DNA of 64,000 nucleotides. It comes from Pycnococcus provasolii (lineage: Eukaryota > Chlorophyta > Pseudoscourfieldiophyceae > Pseudoscourfieldiales > Pycnococcaceae). Position numbers and translations under genes: made by a program. A model generated the notes under the pieces. The model ran no database searches. It was not told where the DNA came from and worked only from the letters and a program-made list of their open reading frames with translations. This document shows, one piece after another, positions 38,583 through 48,699 of the stretch. Every line of letters starts with the position of its first letter. Position 1 is the stretch's first letter. The stretch spans positions 496,001-560,000 of the forward strand of contig OW568892.1 in assembly GCA_938743325.2 (NCBI GenBank), in the 5' to 3' direction.

Positions 38583-38592
38583 TTTTTTTTTT
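38583..38592 (+). terminator. RNA polymerase III terminator
   Basis: Ten consecutive T on the sense strand, 4 nt after the 5S 3' end. This is the standard Pol III stop. Confidence 0.85.
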
Positions 38593-39252
38593 GCTGCGAG
38601 CGAGACGGATCGAATCTTGTATGGCACAGGAACTACCTTAACGTCTTGTATGTTGCGGCCTGTTTTTTTTTGTATGTGTGTGCAAGTCTCAACGCGCAAG
38701 TGATTATCGTCGACTGCTGTGCTGCGAGAACGAGAACGTGATCGAGTATATGTACTTCTCATTCTTGTAATTATGTTATGTGTCTTTTTAAGTGATATTT
38801 AATTATTATTGCTAAATACTAACCTTTATTAGATCAACATGATAACTATTATTAAGTTCTTCTCTCTTTAAAACTGTACAAGAAAGATTATTCATTCCAC
38901 TTATTAATTCAAGTAACTCATTATTCCTAATATAAGACTTGTATTTTCTCAAATTAAAATCATGATTCGGTCTAATTTTATCATCTACATCATCTGTGCT
39001 GGAATGCCCTTCATGGTTGACTTCCGCATCGTATTCCGCGAGTCACGACATGACCGTTCGCGTGTGGGATGTACGATAGGCAACTATGTTGTACGACGGA
39101 CACTGCCGACGGGGCTAACTACAGAATGTAATTTTGAACTGTACACAAACACCTTGTACATCCATCAGTAGCCACATTTCCCAACCGGTGATTGAAAAAA
39201 CATGAACAACACACACATATTTGTTACAACAACAAAAAAACAAAAACAGAAT
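38593..39252. other. Gap downstream of 5S, with AT-rich islet
   Basis: 660 bp to the stop of the TFIIIC gene. A second T-run (TTTTTTTT) occurs near 38663. From about 38760 to 38985 the base composition drops sharply to roughly three-quarters A+T, unlike any other stretch of this length in the window. See the separate entry for the open frame inside it. The remaining 39050-39250 is of ordinary composition with no gene recognised. Confidence 0.55.
38812..39042 (-). other. Open frame in AT-rich islet, possibly a fragment of foreign or organellar DNA
   Basis: On the minus strand 76 sense codons run without a stop to a TAG at 38812-38814, spanning the AT-richest part. The translation is protein-like (HDFNLRKYKSYIRNNELLEL, then LKREELNNSYHVDLIKVS), with Lys, Asn, Ile and Leu usage typical of AT-rich genomes. 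There is no Met at its beginning, so it is not an intact gene. I do not recognise the family. Transfer from an organelle or another AT-rich genome is inference from composition. Confidence 0.4.
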
Positions 39253-39836
39253 TTACAACGGAAAGATCGAGTTGGTTCCCAGGCAAAACCACTTCTTCTT
39301 CACGACAACCGCCTTGGACTCTGCAAAGAAAGGCGATTGGATGCGGCTCTCGCTGGGAAGGCACTTGAGCACATCAAGCTCGGCGAGACGCGCAACAAAC
39401 TCCTTCGCCTCCGCACGCCCGAGCAAGCCGGCGTCCACGATGCGAGTCGCAAGCGCGTCCTCGTCGACGAACGCGCTCTCCAGCACGGCGTTCGTCGCAA
39501 TGCGAACCGCCTCGCGCAGCTTGGCATCATCTCCTCCAGGCACCGTCGCCTCCATTGGCAGGGCAGTGGCACCACGCCACTGAGCGCGCAGCACGAGAGC
39601 CATCTCGTCGTCAGCCGTCACCTGCACGTCCTCGTACTCTTCGTACGCCGTCGCGGCAAGCACGTACGCATTCGAGAGCACGCGCACCTTGCCTGTCGCG
39701 CACGCGCGCGCCAGCGCGAGCACCTCACCCGTCGAAGGGCGTGCTCCGACGAGGTACCTGCCCGTGCCCGATCGAAGGTTCTCGCATGCGTGCGCTGCAA
39801 AGCGCTGCCACGACGGCGCGACGAGTTTCTTGTTCT

Positions 39837-39880
<44 letters not shown>

Positions 39881-42800
39881 TCGCCATCATCGCCCGCCGC
39901 GAGCTTCTCCATTCTTTCCAGCACTTCGGAGCAGCTCGACACCCCACTCGAAAGCGATCGGCTGAGCAGAAGACTCGCATCAGAATGTTTCGTGGTCCAG
40001 TTTTGTGCAATCATGCGATTCGTTGGCATAGGAGGTCCATCGAACGTCTCGACGATGATACCGTCGTCATCCATACCAAAGTCATCGTCAAAGTCATCGT
40101 CGTCTATGCCATCGAACAGACCGTGGTACTGAGTAGCTGACGACGCCGCCGCCGCCGCGGCATTGCCATGCAGCCTGTTGTACCTCTTCTTCTCGTAAGC
40201 AGCCGCGTGCGTGGTCTGTCCCGCCATGCGACGGTGAGGGGGAGGGGGAGGGGGAGGCGACGCATCAGGAGGGAGTCCCGGTGGTGGTGGTGGAGCCGCT
40301 GCACCACCTCGGTCCTGTCTCGTGATTGAAGGTGGCATTGCAGGAGGTGGGGGAATGGGGGCACGAGGTCGTCCACGACGAGGTAGAGGTGGCGGCGGAG
40401 GGACAGCACGGCGCGTCCTCTTAACTCCACCGTAGAGTGGTCTCGCGCGATCTTGTCGACCTCGCTTGGCTGTCGACATCTTGAAACCTTCGGCAATTGA
40501 CCCATCTTCGTTGAGCTTGGCTGACGCCCACGTATTGAGGATGGCCCTGCTCACAATCGCGCTGTCCACCTGAAACGAATCCGCCATGGAGCGCACGTCA
40601 AGACCCATGAATGTCGGCTTGCTTTCCTGAGTCGTGTCATCTGCATCGACGTACATCAGAGCGGCACTTGGCTTGAAACGGTCCTGTGCAAGCATGCGCA
40701 TCACGCTGGGAGTAATCTTTGGAATGTTGTGTCCCGAGTTCTGGCCGTCTGCGGCGCCAGTCTGGAACCACGAGGTCGTGTCGATAACTCTCTCGTAACT
40801 TTTCGCAGGATGGCAGCGCATGAGCTCGTGGTAGTACCTGCCCACATCGCTCTTCAGATCGTCACTCAGCGCCCATCTGCTTGAGGTTAAATGCCTCAAG
40901 CATTGCGCGGATCCGAATGCTACCTCGAGGTGCGTCCAGTACTGGTCTACGCTTGTAACACTGGTGGCGGTAGTGGTGGCGGCGGCGGCAGCTGCTGCGG
41001 CTGCGGAGGTGGCACCGCCACCGTCGCTCGTGCTGCTGGCATCCACGAATGTGTAGTCGTACCGCTTGTAGACCACGCTCGAAGACGCGGAGGCTGGGTC
41101 ACGCGTCACGATGGACGTCGATGTTCCGCCAGCCCCAGCAGCTCCAGCCCCAGCTCCAGCTTCAGCATTCACGGCTGTGCGAGCCGGTCGCTCCAAGTAG
41201 GCGCTCTTGGCGAGGATCCAACGCCTCGGATCTTGTCCAAAGCCAAGAGTCGCCTTGTTCTTCTCCATCACCTCTCGATCCATGATGAGGCGAACGAGGC
41301 CAAGCTTCTTCAGAATCACAAGCATCTTCACAACCTCAGTCTTGCACGTGTCGTCGGTATCCTGCCCCCACAGGCATCCACGCTCGTACGCCGTCAAATC
41401 GCCGTACAGATTGTTGCGGATCCTCGCAGTCGCAAACCAGTCAGGCTGCTCCACTCGAGCATCGACATTAAACAGGAACCATGAGATCACGCTGTTGATT
41501 GGCAAAACGGCCAAAATGTCCTTTGGAACGAAAGGTTTGTCAAAAGAGTGCAGGCGAGCACTTTCAGACATGAGAAAGCGGTGCAGAAGGTGGCATCGCG
41601 CCATGACGCCCGCACGGCGTGCTCCCTCGTCGTCAAAGCCCATCGCCCCGCTCGTCGCCCTGTTCGGCTTCTGCCCAACCTTGACGAGCAGCGGGGCAGC
41701 TCTTGCCACCTGCCGCTCCATGATGCGTTCTATACCTGGCGCGAGTGCCAATTGAATTCGCCTCCTGAATGCCAGAGGCAATTTCTCGATGTTGCCACGA
41801 ATGCTCGGGTGCATCTCTGGAACAATTCTAGAAGCCTTCTCTTTCTGTTCTGCATCCCTGCGATCCTTCGCCTGCTTCGTCGCGAACGCCTTCCAGCAGT
41901 CGTAAGCCTTGCATGCGACCGCATCCGCAGCTGCTCCTCCAGCATGGAGGGTAGCCCTATGAGCGGCGGATATGAGCACTTCGTGGTACTTCACCAGGCC
42001 TGAAAGAGTGTTCGCGTGCCCTAGGATCAAAAGGTTGAATGCGATGCCCCTCCCCTCTGCATATTTCAGAAGTCTCAGCGCCACCTTGCGGTCCAATGTT
42101 TGCTGTGTAAATTCGTCTGCACCAGCACCAGCGCCAGCGCCAGCACCCGCGCCGGTGCCCGCCATCTTTTGTGGTGCATCCCACACCTTGGCGAGAGCGC
42201 CGAACGGGTACATGCCATTGTGCGTCTCCATCGTGCGCTTCAGCTCGTTCAGTCTCACCGACACATCAGTGTAATTCTTCTTCGGCGCCAGGGTTGCCGC
42301 GTCCAAGCGCTCAGCCTCCGACTTGAACATGGATCTGAGTTTCCACGTCAACTCTTCGTTTCCCGCCGAGAAGAACCCCTCCGTGACCACGCCATCGCTC
42401 ACGGCGCCTGCGGCATCGGTTGCGGCGGCATCACCTGCACCCGATGTCGGCGCTGGCAATGCCAACATCTGTGCAGCGGGAGCAGCGGCAGCTCCTTCGA
42501 TTGCAGCTCCATTCGCCTGCTGCTGCTGCTGCTGCTGCTCGATCGCGGCGTAGTGCTCAGGTGTCCAGAGACGGTATCCGACGATCCGGCCGATCGTTTC
42601 ACACCTTGCACGAAGCGCGCCAATCTGCACAAGCCCGGTAACGCGTGGGTAATTGATCTTGGAATCGAGATTCAGACTCTTGAGCAGCTTTGACGTGGGT
42701 ATCCCGGCCGCGCCCGCGCTCGCGACGGCAGCCACCAACTGGTTGAGCGGCGGCGTTTCAAAGTGCATTGTCATTTCGTCGACACCCTGGTGCTGCGACT

Positions 42801-43935
42801 TTGCCTGGATGGCCAGCACGGGTGCTGGCTGAGGTAGCGCGAGCCGATTATCGACCCGCTTGACGAGCTTGATGCACGTCACGATGTTGTGCTGTTCCAG
42901 CTGTCCCGATTTTGCGGGAGTTGGATCTTTCATATCCACCAATTCTATCGTTTTGTCGGCGATCAGCTTGTCGCGCACGCGCCTCCAGCGTCGATGGCCG
43001 GGCAAGCCCGAGTCGCCATATCCGAGGCTCTTCTTCAGCTCCTTTTCGACGGCGACTTTTTCGTTCGTCGCCTGCAGCATGGCGATGAAGGCTGATTCCT
43101 CCTCGCTGACATCTGCATTTTCCCACGTGTTCGTCGCGTTGATGGCTGAGTGGTGTCCTGAAGATGGCGCGTAGCGTGGAAGGTGCAGGACGATGTGCAG
43201 CCCCGTCGTTCCAGCCTTCTTTGTCACCTCCGCTTGCATTGCCGTGTTCGTGTTGTTCTTGAAGTCGGCGAGCGCCTTGGTTCTCACGACAAGTCCACGC
43301 GCCTCGAGAGCCTTGGCGAGGGGGAAGAACGAGTTTGGCGTTACGTTGACAAGCTTGGCGACAGCCGTTTGGAGCACACCCCTGTGTCTGTTTTTCGCGA
43401 CAACCGTCATGACGGTCATGTCTTTTTCTGTGAGTCCGGCGACGGACGCGCCGTTCGACGAGCAGACGGAGAGCACGTGCGCTTGCAGAGCGGGCGTGGC
43501 TGTGAGCTGAACGTCTTCCGCGTATGTGTCCGAGCTGACTGTGATGTCGTCAGGCGCGCGTTTGAGTAGCACGTGGAACAGTTTCTGCTTCGTATCCTCG
43601 GGAATGCACCACGTCGTCGTGGTTGGCGGTGGCTGAGGTGCTGCTGCTGCTGCTGCTGCTGCTGGTTGTGTCGTTTGTTGTGTAGCGTTGAGAGCTTCTC
43701 TGAGTCGTTCGTCGTGCGTGCACCTCGTTCTCAGCAGTTCGAAGAGTCTTGCCAGCGTGACTTGTGTTTTCGATCCTTCGAGCCCGAGTTCTTCGAGGGA
43801 CGCAAAGAGCGCATCCACCATTCGGTGACGAGCTCTTCTACTACAAGTAGAAGTAGAAGGAGGACAAGGAGGAGAAGGAGACGCCTGCTGCTGCTGCTGC
43901 TGCTGCTGCTGTGGCACAGTGTTCGCGTCCGCCAT
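39253..43935 (-). CDS. TFIIIC largest subunit (B-block-binding; GTF3C1/TFC3-like)
   Basis: 1,560 aa. After a poly-Gln/Pro/Ser start, residues ~170-225 match the TFIIIC B-block-binding winged helix: VVAKNRHRGVLQTAVAKLVN, SFFPLAKALEARGLVVRTKA. Further winged-helix-like segments follow (LLKSLNLDSKINYPRVTGLV). The middle and C-terminal parts contain a run of proline clusters (PPPPPLPRRGRPRAP, PPPPPGLPP, PPPPPPPHRR) resembling a formin FH1 region with one AT-hook-like GRPRAP, then an Ala run encoded by GCC repeats. TFIIIC recognises the B box of tRNA genes and, with TFIIIA, 5S genes, for RNA polymerase III in the nucleus. Start 43935 (GCCATGGCGG context) was preferred to an ATG 40 codons upstream. 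It is head to head with the Na+/H+ exchanger and ~0.7 kb from a 5S gene it would help transcribe. Confidence 0.82.
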
Positions 43936-44251
43936 GGCGCTGGCTGTTTGATATAAAATGCACACGCCTGCTTCGCGGTTCCCGGTGGAGCTGACCTGGG
44001 AAGTCAAAACGGAAACTGAAAACAAAACTCGCAGGATTCGAGTTCGGGGTTTCATCCATCTTCATGTGGTTGCGAAGTCTGAACTTGGAAACGCCTCTCT
44101 GAAATCGTTGCGCCTTCATAGACGTGGTCAATCTCATTCTCGACCAAACGCACCGTGATTGAGGCTGGTCACTAAGCTGCCTCGTGCCGTTTTCACGTTG
44201 CCCGTGCACGGCAAAAGATTCCCTTCTTTTTTTTCTGCTCTTTGCGGCGCC
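43936..44251. promoter_or_regulatory. Bidirectional promoter TFIIIC / Na+/H+ exchanger
   Basis: 316 bp between divergent ATGs. AAACTGAAAACAAAACTCGC lies near the middle. No telomere-like motif here, unlike other divergent promoters in the window. Both strands have in-frame extensions into this region that were not included in the genes. Confidence 0.5.
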
Positions 44252-46021
44252 ATGGCGGAAACGTCTGACGACTCGAGCAGCACGCACAACATTTCCCTCT
44301 GGTACTTCGTGATCGCGTTCCTCTGCATCACACTGACGCAGCTCGTGCACGCCGTGATCTTGCCCAGAGCACTGCAATTATGGCTTCCCGAAGCGTCGCT
44401 CGTCATGCTCGTCGGACTCGTCGCGGGTGCCATCATAGCAGCTGTCAACCACGAACTTCTGGTTGAAGCTGTCACGTTCAAGCCGTGGGTCTTCTTTCAC
44501 GTCCTCCTGCCGCCCATCATCTTCTACGCGGGATACAGCCTCGAGAAAAATCACGGGCACGTCTTCTTCGCAAACATTGGAACCGTCACGCTGTTAGCCG
44601 TCGTCGGAACAGCCGCGTCGGCAGCCATCACCGCGGGATTCATGGAGCTTGTCATGCAGACGAGTCCAGCCTCAGTCAAACGGTGGACCACGGCGGAGTG
44701 CTTCCTCTTCGGTACTATTGTAGGCGCGACCGACCCGGTCGCGACGCTGAGCGTCTTCAAAAGCGTAGGGGCGGATGACACCATCTACAATCTTGTTTTT
44801 GGAGAGAGTGTGCTGAATGACGCCGCAGCCATCGTCCTGTTTCGTGTCATAGTTCCGTTTGCCGACGCGAATGACGCCAACGGCACCAGCGACGCAAGAG
44901 CCGTAGGAAATGCGATTGGGATGCTCGTTGGCGCATCCGCGGGAAGCCTCGGCATCGGTCTTGCGGGGGGCTTCGTCGTGTCACTCATGCTCAAGCTGAT
45001 TGCAAGGAGCCGACGACGTGGCGTCGAGGGTACCAACGAAGCAGTACACGACGAGGTGGCTGACGTGCCAACGCTTCTCGTTTACGTCGTGGGGTTTATG
45101 CTCTACGGCGCGGCGGAGGCGGCGAAATTCAGCGGCATCGTCGCGCTCGTCACGTATTCCGTCGTCGTGGGACACTACGCATACTGGAATATGAGCACGA
45201 GCCAGCGGCGCGTCAGCATCGAATTCAGCCGCGTCGTTGGGAGCCTGTTCGAGCTTTTCGTATTTGCCTACATCGGCGTTGCCGCATCCGCGTCAGTTCC
45301 GAAGAACGCGTGGAGCGGCGAGCTAATTTTTTCCGCCATTCCCATCACAATGCTCGCTCGTGCTGGCGCACTTGTTCCGATCTTCTTTCTCGCGAATTGC
45401 TTCAGGCGACGCAAGATTCCAGCCAAGGCTCAGCTCCTTTGCGTGGCTGCTGGTCTTCGTGGTGCCGTGGCCTTTGCTCTCGCAATCTCGGCCGACTCGC
45501 CGAACTCCGACTCCATCGTTGCCACGACACTCGGAGTGGTTGTTTTCACAACACTCGTTCTCGGAGGGACGACCGCCCCGCTGGCGAATTGGCTAGGCGT
45601 CGGCGCGGGTGCCAATCAACGGAAGGCGCTCTTCGACACAACGACGCCGCGTGAGGAGGAGGCAGCAGCAGCAGCAGCGACGAGTCACGGCGATGCCACG
45701 GCTGCTCCACAGCAGAAGACGTCTAAGATGTGGTTCTTGCGTCTTGACCGTAATGTCCTGCGTCCGTTCTTCTGCACACGCGAGGCTGTGGAGGAGATGG
45801 CTGCGAACGAGCGTGCGATTGCGGAGGATCCGAAGCGTCTCGCTGAAATTGCCGGAGAGCTTGCATCCAACTCGGCTCATGACGGCTATCACCACAGTTC
45901 CGAGTTGGCGTCATCGAGCAACGACCTCGACGGCGCCGTGGTGCGACGCAAGAGCGGCGGCTCTCGCGGTGGCGTCGAACTGATCACGAATCCCACAGCC
46001 GATCCGGAGGACCACGCGTGA
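44252..46021 (+). CDS. Na+/H+ exchanger, CPA1 family (NHE/NHX)
   Basis: 589 aa. The first TM is near residues 18-38, then about 11 more spans. Family blocks: FFHVLLPPIIFYAGYSLEKN (amiloride-region-like), FGTIVGATDPVATLSVFKSV near 159, LVFGESVLNDAAAIVLFR near 184, and CVAAGLRGAVAFALA near 400. The Asp/Asn pair expected for cation binding is represented in ESVLNDAA. The hydrophilic C-terminal ~120 residues include an Ala run and a Ser-rich tail. Blocks resemble the NHE6-8/NHX5-6 group that controls pH and Na+/K+ of endosomes, Golgi or plasma membrane. Compartment is inference. Start 44252 has GCCATGGCG context. Confidence 0.92.
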   Translation: MAETSDDSSSTHNISLWYFVIAFLCITLTQLVHAVILPRALQLWLPEASLVMLVGLVAGAIIAAVNHELLVEAVTFKPWVFFHVLLPPIIFYAGYSLEKNHGHVFFANIGTVTLLAVVGTAASAAITAGFMELVMQTSPASVKRWTTAECFLFGTIVGATDPVATLSVFKSVGADDTIYNLVFGESVLNDAAAIVLFRVIVPFADANDANGTSDARAVGNAIGMLVGASAGSLGIGLAGGFVVSLMLKLIARSRRRGVEGTNEAVHDEVADVPTLLVYVVGFMLYGAAEAAKFSGIVALVTYSVVVGHYAYWNMSTSQRRVSIEFSRVVGSLFELFVFAYIGVAASASVPKNAWSGELIFSAIPITMLARAGALVPIFFLANCFRRRKIPAKAQLLCVAAGLRGAVAFALAISADSPNSDSIVATTLGVVVFTTLVLGGTTAPLANWLGVGAGANQRKALFDTTTPREEEAAAAAATSHGDATAAPQQKTSKMWFLRLDRNVLRPFFCTREAVEEMAANERAIAEDPKRLAEIAGELASNSAHDGYHHSSELASSSNDLDGAVVRRKSGGSRGGVELITNPTADPEDHA

Positions 46022-46859
46022 CTTCTTTGCGTGCTCTGGTTTTAAATTGTTGTTGTTGTAAAAAAAAAAAAAATTTAAAAAGATGTACCTCACTCAACCA
46101 AACTTAAACTTAAGTCGCGGGCGGCGGGCTTAAGGTGGACACGTACATCACACACGCGGTGTTCACGTGTTTTCTGTGAACATTATAGTCTAAGCAAGTT
46201 TGTTTGTGTGTGTGACGACTGGATAGAGAGACGTTGCGGCCCGCGTAGGAACGCGTTGTCCGGTGATAAGGATGAGAAGCAGGAGTGCAAGAGAGCTACC
46301 AACACCTAAGAGACCTGTGCAAGAGCCCGCACGCAAGCCAATAGGCAATAGCAAAGGGCCCCCCCTCTCAACTGGGGATACACTACTGTGGATACACCTG
46401 TGACTGTGCGTACATACCCTTACCAGCCAGAACAGTATTCCTCCAGGACCGAGGCACCCGTCGGGGCACCCTGACTCCTAGGAAGTACATACCTAAGCCG
46501 TGCTGACTTACCTATGTACCTGTGTTGCTGACCTCAGGCATCAGGCATCCCGAGGCTGCGAGGGAGAAGAAGTGGGTCCCAACAAGGAGCTCCGACAGTC
46601 CGAGGGCGACGGACAACGACAACCTGAGGACAAGGGGAGTGACAAGGGGACCGGACCGGCATCGATCGCACCACGTACGGTACGGCGGGTGGGAACTGAA
46701 CTCGTATTTGATTCGTCCCCCCCCTTCCTACCCGGTAGTCTAAAGGGAGTATTTCGCCGTCCCATTTTGTGCCCTGTCAACCCCCGCGGTGAACCCCCCC
46801 TCTCCCTCCTCCTTCGGGCAATTCCTGTCAGTCTAGTCTGTACGCTCCCTCGTGAAGCC
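46022..46859. other. Gap between exchanger and unknown gene
   Basis: 838 bp. An A-run and AT-rich 3' flank come first (46060-46080), then GGTGTTCACGTGTTTTCTGTGAAC near 46159-46182, and a GC-rich promoter/leader. Open reading runs in from 46500 to the next gene's ATG, but it has no protein-like features and is treated as leader. No RNA gene was recognised. Confidence 0.45.
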
Positions 46860-48554
46860 ATGGCTGCCGCGCCGCACACGCTGTTCGTGGGGAACCATCC
46901 AGGCGATAGTGGTGGTGGTGCGCACGTACCCGCCTCCGCCGCGGGTATCTCCGCCTTGCCTTCGACGTACCGCCTCGACACAGCCGCGGCCGCGTCAGCC
47001 TCCTCCGCCCCCTCCGCATGGAATCAAAGCGGCGGCGCCGGCTCGCCGCAGGCACAGACAGCTCGGAGGCAGTGGGACAACGGGGGACACCCCACGCACG
47101 GGCACTTCAGCCTCATGGACGTCAGAGGAACGTCTGCGGCGGCGCGATTCGAGGAAGACAAGCACGGACACGTGCACGACCTAAGGCAACGCGCAGGAAC
47201 GTCCTACTCCGTGCGAGCTGCGCACGAACGAAGAGCAACGCCACGAGAAAACACGCACCTGCGACTCACGCCCGTCGAGGGCGAAGCCAGACTCGGAACG
47301 GGTGACACGTCGGCCGCTCTGCCGCGGGTGCAAACGAGCGAATCGCCGAGGAGTAGACTGCAGACAGCTGAGCGCGTCCTGCGGCCTAGCACAGGGCCAG
47401 ACGAAAGAAAGGCGGTTGTTCGCGTCACTAAGCCACGCGGCGTGCCCGTCAACGTCACAGACATGCTCGTCAACCTGGGTGACGACATCATAGGACTCGA
47501 CGCTTCAGGACGCGCAGCCGCCGGCTCCCCCGAACTCGCATCACAGGGCAGCTCCTTCACGTTCTTGGGTGTCAATACAACGGCTGTGACCGACCACGTC
47601 GCTGACCAGTTCGCGCCGACGAAGACGCGCGTCGCAATCAAGCTTGACGCGTCGCGCAAATGTCTACAGCAGCTCGAGTATGCCGAGGAGAGGGAGCGGA
47701 GAAGAGAACGGGCCAAGTACGGCGAGAAGTACAAGTCGCCATACGCGACGAAGACGGGCGACGACGCTAGCGCCGTCAGTGCCGACGCAACGGCAAGGTC
47801 ATCGGCGCAGGTGACATCAAGGGCTTCAACGACGCAACAGCGCACCTACAAAGTCGTGCGGACGCCACTGCCCAATTTCGCAAAGGATTACGTCAGTCCT
47901 TACGCTCGGGAGAACTTCAAGCAGAGCCGTCGCGGCGGGAATCAACCGCCGCCGCCTCGCACCGCTGGCCCAACCGTATCCAGCGAATATAGGCACGATG
48001 TCGCGGACGCGAACATGCAAGCTACGATGATGCACACGCCGCCGAAGACGGCAATGCCACGCGGCGGCACGGCAAGCACCACCACGAAGATGGCTGGCAC
48101 GGCGACGATGGTGCTCCCACGCACGCCGGGTGGCATGCGAACGAACGAGGGCGATCTGCATCCCGCCTGGAAGCCGACGTTCGCTTCAGGGTCCATGCCC
48201 CGGACGATGGTTCTTCCTACGGTGTTCGACGAGCGTGCCGTGGCAGCCATCAAGGGTGGCGGCGGCGGCGTACGCGCGAGCGCGACAATCAAGGAGCTGA
48301 GCCGCTCTCCCGTTCGCAGCCGCGGCCGCCTTCGCGGCAGCTCGACGACGGGTGTTGGTCGAGGCATGGCGGCGGGCTACAAGTACACGCAAAGGCGTGA
48401 GGCGCACAGCTTCATCGAGGTGCGTTCGCCGTTCGCGAAGGAAACCGAGGGAGTGCAGAGCCGCGCGTACTCCGAGCTCGCACGGTTTGCGCGGAGAAAG
48501 CAGGAAGACGAGCGCCTGCCGCTGCCTCCGGTGTTCGTCGTCGTCAGGCCGTGA
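46860..48554 (+). CDS. Unknown basic disordered protein with SP(Y/F)A repeats
   Basis: 564 aa, not recognised. It is rich in Arg, Ala, Thr, Ser and Pro with little hydrophobic core. A short motif recurs three times: YKSPYATKTG, YVSPYARENF and VRSPFAKETE, each following or within a basic, tyrosine-containing segment, and each a possible proline-directed (CDK/MAPK) phosphosite. The middle has RKCLQQLEYAEERERRRERA, a short charged helix. Repeated short motifs in a disordered basic protein suit a microtubule- or axoneme-associated role, but this is guesswork. Start 46860 (GCCATGGCTGCC context). The next gene starts 146 bp downstream on the same strand. Confidence 0.6.
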   Translation: MAAAPHTLFVGNHPGDSGGGAHVPASAAGISALPSTYRLDTAAAASASSAPSAWNQSGGAGSPQAQTARRQWDNGGHPTHGHFSLMDVRGTSAAARFEEDKHGHVHDLRQRAGTSYSVRAAHERRATPRENTHLRLTPVEGEARLGTGDTSAALPRVQTSESPRSRLQTAERVLRPSTGPDERKAVVRVTKPRGVPVNVTDMLVNLGDDIIGLDASGRAAAGSPELASQGSSFTFLGVNTTAVTDHVADQFAPTKTRVAIKLDASRKCLQQLEYAEERERRRERAKYGEKYKSPYATKTGDDASAVSADATARSSAQVTSRASTTQQRTYKVVRTPLPNFAKDYVSPYARENFKQSRRGGNQPPPPRTAGPTVSSEYRHDVADANMQATMMHTPPKTAMPRGGTASTTTKMAGTATMVLPRTPGGMRTNEGDLHPAWKPTFASGSMPRTMVLPTVFDERAVAAIKGGGGGVRASATIKELSRSPVRSRGRLRGSSTTGVGRGMAAGYKYTQRREAHSFIEVRSPFAKETEGVQSRAYSELARFARRKQEDERLPLPPVFVVVRP

Positions 48555-48585
48555 GATCACGCATCCAACCTTGTATCCATATTCG

Positions 48586-48600
48586 ACCCTAACCCCTAAC
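48586..48600 (+). promoter_or_regulatory. Telomere-like motif in a short promoter
   Basis: ACCCTAACCCCTAAC lies 100 bp before the next ATG, in a gap of only 145 bp between tandem genes. It is the CCCTAA orientation of the motif seen in other promoters of this window. Confidence 0.55.
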
Positions 48601-48699
48601 GTGTTTTCGGGGTTTGCAGTTCCTGTTTTCTCCCGTCTGGCGTGCCCCCCTTCGGTTTCACTCGTCTTCGCCCCGTCAGCGCTCGTTTGTTTTCCTGCG

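Noticed and set aside
39202-40140. 312-codon + strand frame
   Set aside because: Antisense to the C-terminal part of TFIIIC; Arg/His-rich shadow with an R-run produced by the GCC repeat.
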